Part shown: positions 4,637 through 5,982 of the stretch, piece by piece
Layout: each line of letters begins with the position of its first letter
Numbering within the stretch: position 1 is the first letter of the stretch
NCBI GenBank assembly: GCA_017528675.1
Contig: JAFXOO010000269.1
Coordinates: 1-5,982, forward strand
Source of the DNA: Oscillospiraceae bacterium
GTDB lineage: Bacteria; Bacillota; Clostridia; Oscillospirales; Ruminococcaceae
Length of the DNA stretch: 5,982 nt
Direction of reading: 5' to 3'
Notes under the pieces: model-generated
What the model was told of the DNA's origin: nothing
The model's input: only the letters and a program-made list of their open reading frames with translations
Database searches by the model: none
Program-made: the position numbers and the translations under genes

Positions 4637-5872
4637 ATGCGCAGCAGAATGAGGATACTTGCAGCCGTGCTGTGCGTGGCACTCACGGGCTGCGGCAGGG
4701 TGTCGGAGGAGGCAGTAAAGCCGCTGATGGGGCTGGACTGGTTCTCCGCCTATGACGATGTGAAGCGTGTGCTGACCTGTACGCTCCTTGAGGAGCGTGA
4801 GGTAACCGGCCAGAAGGTTCCGCTGAGAATGCTGGACTATACCGGGGTGGAGCTGTTCGATGTTTCCTGTGATCTGACATTGTGCTTTACGGATTCCGGC
4901 CTGATCGGCTTTAACTACCATGATGTGGAGCGCAATCAGAATTACCGGGAATGGTACGGCACCCTGGAAAAGACCTACGGACTGCCGACCGAGGAAGGCA
5001 GCGGCATGGCGTCGTGGTACGATAATCCTGTGGGCAAGGATACGGCAGTCTACCTGTTCAATCTGGAGGAGGGCGTGCAGGTTTCGATCTATGCAACGGC
5101 TGATTCTCCGGATCAGAGCTATGGGAAAACGGAGGACGCCTATATTCCCACACCGGAACTCAGAACGCCTGTCATTGCCGTGATAGACTCGCCCACACCG
5201 CAGAAGCCTCCCACCGATGCGAACGGCGAAACACTGGAGGCACCGCAGGAGACACGCAGCCCCCGTGCGGGCAGGGATACTCCGGATTATGATGTGCCTG
5301 CGATAGAAACAGCCGGAAAACCTGCCGGGACTGCCTCTGCGGAGGCAACGGATCCGTCTGCGCCGTCAGAAACGGTGCCGGGAGCAACGGCGCCGGCAGC
5401 AACAGAATCCACGGCTGCCGCTACAGAGCCGCCGGAGATACCGACAGAGAATCCGGCGAAGTCCTTTCTACAGCGGGGACTGCAATTCTACAGCAGTCCG
5501 GAAACAGGACGGCGGGTCATGCAGCGTTATACGCAGCTCTATGAGTATCGGACTGAGGAAGCAGGACAGCCCTGGGAACTGATTATGGAGTATGAAAATG
5601 TGCCGTATCTGGGTAAAAACTGCGGAAATGCCCTGTGCTTTACGAGCCTTGGACTGGTGGGTATCAACTACCTGGATTCCAACAAAAATGACTACCAGTA
5701 CTGGGTGGAGCAGTTGACAGCGCTGTACGGAAATCCCAATGAAACACGCAGCGGTTATTCCGCATGGAACAATTCTCCGGTTGGCGAGGGCACAATCATT
5801 TATGTGTTTGCTATGGAGGACGGTGTACAGATCTCGTTCTTTGCGGATGATACGGGCTCGGAGCTGGTATAA
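4637..5872 (+). CDS. Lipoprotein with two copies of an unassigned domain joined by a Pro/Thr/Ala-rich linker
   Basis: A 411-residue protein that I do not recognise as a named family. It begins with a short lipoprotein signal ending in L16-T-G-C19, so C19 should be lipidated and the protein held on the outer membrane face. Residues about 32-153 and 281-403 are homologous halves. The conserved core reads L-C-F-T..G-L-x-G-x-N-Y, then W, Y-G-x-P, S-G, W, P-V-G, Y-x-F and G-V-Q-x-S. By hand, about 33 of 71 core positions are identical. Both copies keep a Cys pair with four residues between (C78/C83 and C329/C334). Residues about 171-275 form a Pro, Thr, Ala and Glu-rich linker. The pattern of G-L..D-V-K-R-x-L, then beta strands, then Y-G-x-P, loosely recalls BamE/BLIP-like folds, but that is a guess. 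Its place in the operon suggests a role in pilus assembly, anchoring or sensing. Confidence 0.85.
   Translation: MRSRMRILAAVLCVALTGCGRVSEEAVKPLMGLDWFSAYDDVKRVLTCTLLEEREVTGQKVPLRMLDYTGVELFDVSCDLTLCFTDSGLIGFNYHDVERNQNYREWYGTLEKTYGLPTEEGSGMASWYDNPVGKDTAVYLFNLEEGVQVSIYATADSPDQSYGKTEDAYIPTPELRTPVIAVIDSPTPQKPPTDANGETLEAPQETRSPRAGRDTPDYDVPAIETAGKPAGTASAEATDPSAPSETVPGATAPAATESTAAATEPPEIPTENPAKSFLQRGLQFYSSPETGRRVMQRYTQLYEYRTEEAGQPWELIMEYENVPYLGKNCGNALCFTSLGLVGINYLDSNKNDYQYWVEQLTALYGNPNETRSGYSAWNNSPVGEGTIIYVFAMEDGVQISFFADDTGSELV
4730..5095 (+). repeat. Internal domain copy A of the lipoprotein
   Basis: Residues 32-153. The best-conserved core is 82-153 (4880-5095). It matches copy B with one single-residue gap in the core, after the shared N-Y-x-D segment. 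The similarity is at protein level; the DNA has diverged, which points to an old duplication. Confidence 0.8.
5477..5845 (+). repeat. Internal domain copy B of the lipoprotein
   Basis: Residues 281-403, with the core at 333-403 (5633-5845). It shares with copy A the opening G-L, the C-x4-C pair, L-C-F-T, Y-G-x-P, P-V-G and G-V-Q-x-S. It ends eight residues before the C-terminus, so the domain closes the protein. Confidence 0.8.
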
Positions 5873-5982
5873 CGGACAGGAGGCGGCGCAGAATGCCGGT
5901 GCCGATGAAGCACTTCAGACGGTCATCCGGCAGATCACAGACCGGGAAACGGGCAGCTTTATGCAGCGGGAGCCACCGAGGG
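5847..5982 (+). CDS. Start of a further gene, truncated by the window edge; frame and start unresolved
   Basis: Two frames stay open to the edge. The frame with ATG at 5847 (overlapping the lipoprotein gene by 26 bases) reads G-Q-E-A-A-Q-N-A-G-A-D-E-A-L-Q-T-V-I-R-Q and continues as a plausible helical protein with GC-rich third codon positions. It lacks a visible ribosome binding site. The other frame has ATG at 5893 behind a good AGGAGG (5878-5883, 9 bases upstream), but its product is Arg/Ser-rich and looks like a shadow. I favour the first frame from its composition. No function can be given from 45 residues. Confidence 0.4.
   Translation, partial: MIRARSWYNGQEAAQNAGADEALQTVIRQITDRETGSFMQREPPR
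5878..5883 (+). promoter_or_regulatory. Possible ribosome binding site at the right edge
   Basis: AGGAGG lies 9 bases before the ATG at 5893. It could be a real initiation site for that frame, or simply Gln-Glu-Ala codons (CAG GAG GCG) of the overlapping frame from 5847. Confidence 0.4.

Noticed and set aside
3637..4686. A 349-codon open frame on the - strand
   Set aside because: It covers the Thr-rich stalk and sortase 2 in antisense. Its V/S-rich stretches are the reverse reading of Thr codons and there is no operon context for it.

Overview
The window reads as one sortase-assembled pilus locus of a Gram-positive, low-to-mid GC Clostridia-type bacterium. The pilin signal peptide, the Thr-rich pilin stalk and the P-Q-T-G-Q-L-W-W-P-V-P sorting signal are of the kind common in gut Ruminococcus and related Oscillospirales/Lachnospirales. 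The genus is an inference. All recognisable genes lie on the + strand.

Layout: positions 1-97 hold a leader with an 11-bp GC-rich hairpin and the ribosome binding site of the first gene. Next come (1) a large multidomain isopeptide pilin with a canonical LPSTG signal (98-1849); (2) a class C, pilin-polymerising sortase (1922-2791); (3) a smaller pilin with one Cna-B domain, a Thr-rich stalk and a variant APQTG signal (2837-4000); (4) a second, short sortase of a different class (3997-4635); (5) a lipoprotein with two copies of an unassigned domain (4637-5872). A sixth gene begins at the right edge and is cut off.

The genes form two blocks. Pilin 1 and SrtC are separated by 72 bases carrying a UUCG-capped hairpin without a T-tract, which could stabilise the abundant pilin message or partly limit read-through. 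A consensus sigma-A promoter (TTGACA, 17 bases, TATAAT) overlaps the srtC stop codon. It should start a second transcript for pilin 2, sortase 2 and the lipoprotein, which are packed with a 4-base overlap and a 1-base gap. The predicted start of that transcript falls inside the Shine-Dalgarno sequence of pilin 2.

Inferred working model: SrtC polymerises pilin 1, and perhaps pilin 2, through lysine-to-Thr bonds. Sortase 2 attaches the fibre or pilin 2 to the wall, or serves the unusual APQTG signal. The lipoprotein displays its two domains from the outer face of the membrane on a long Pro/Thr/Ala-rich spacer. The least described element is this two-domain lipoprotein. No mobile elements, CRISPR arrays or structural RNA genes were seen.
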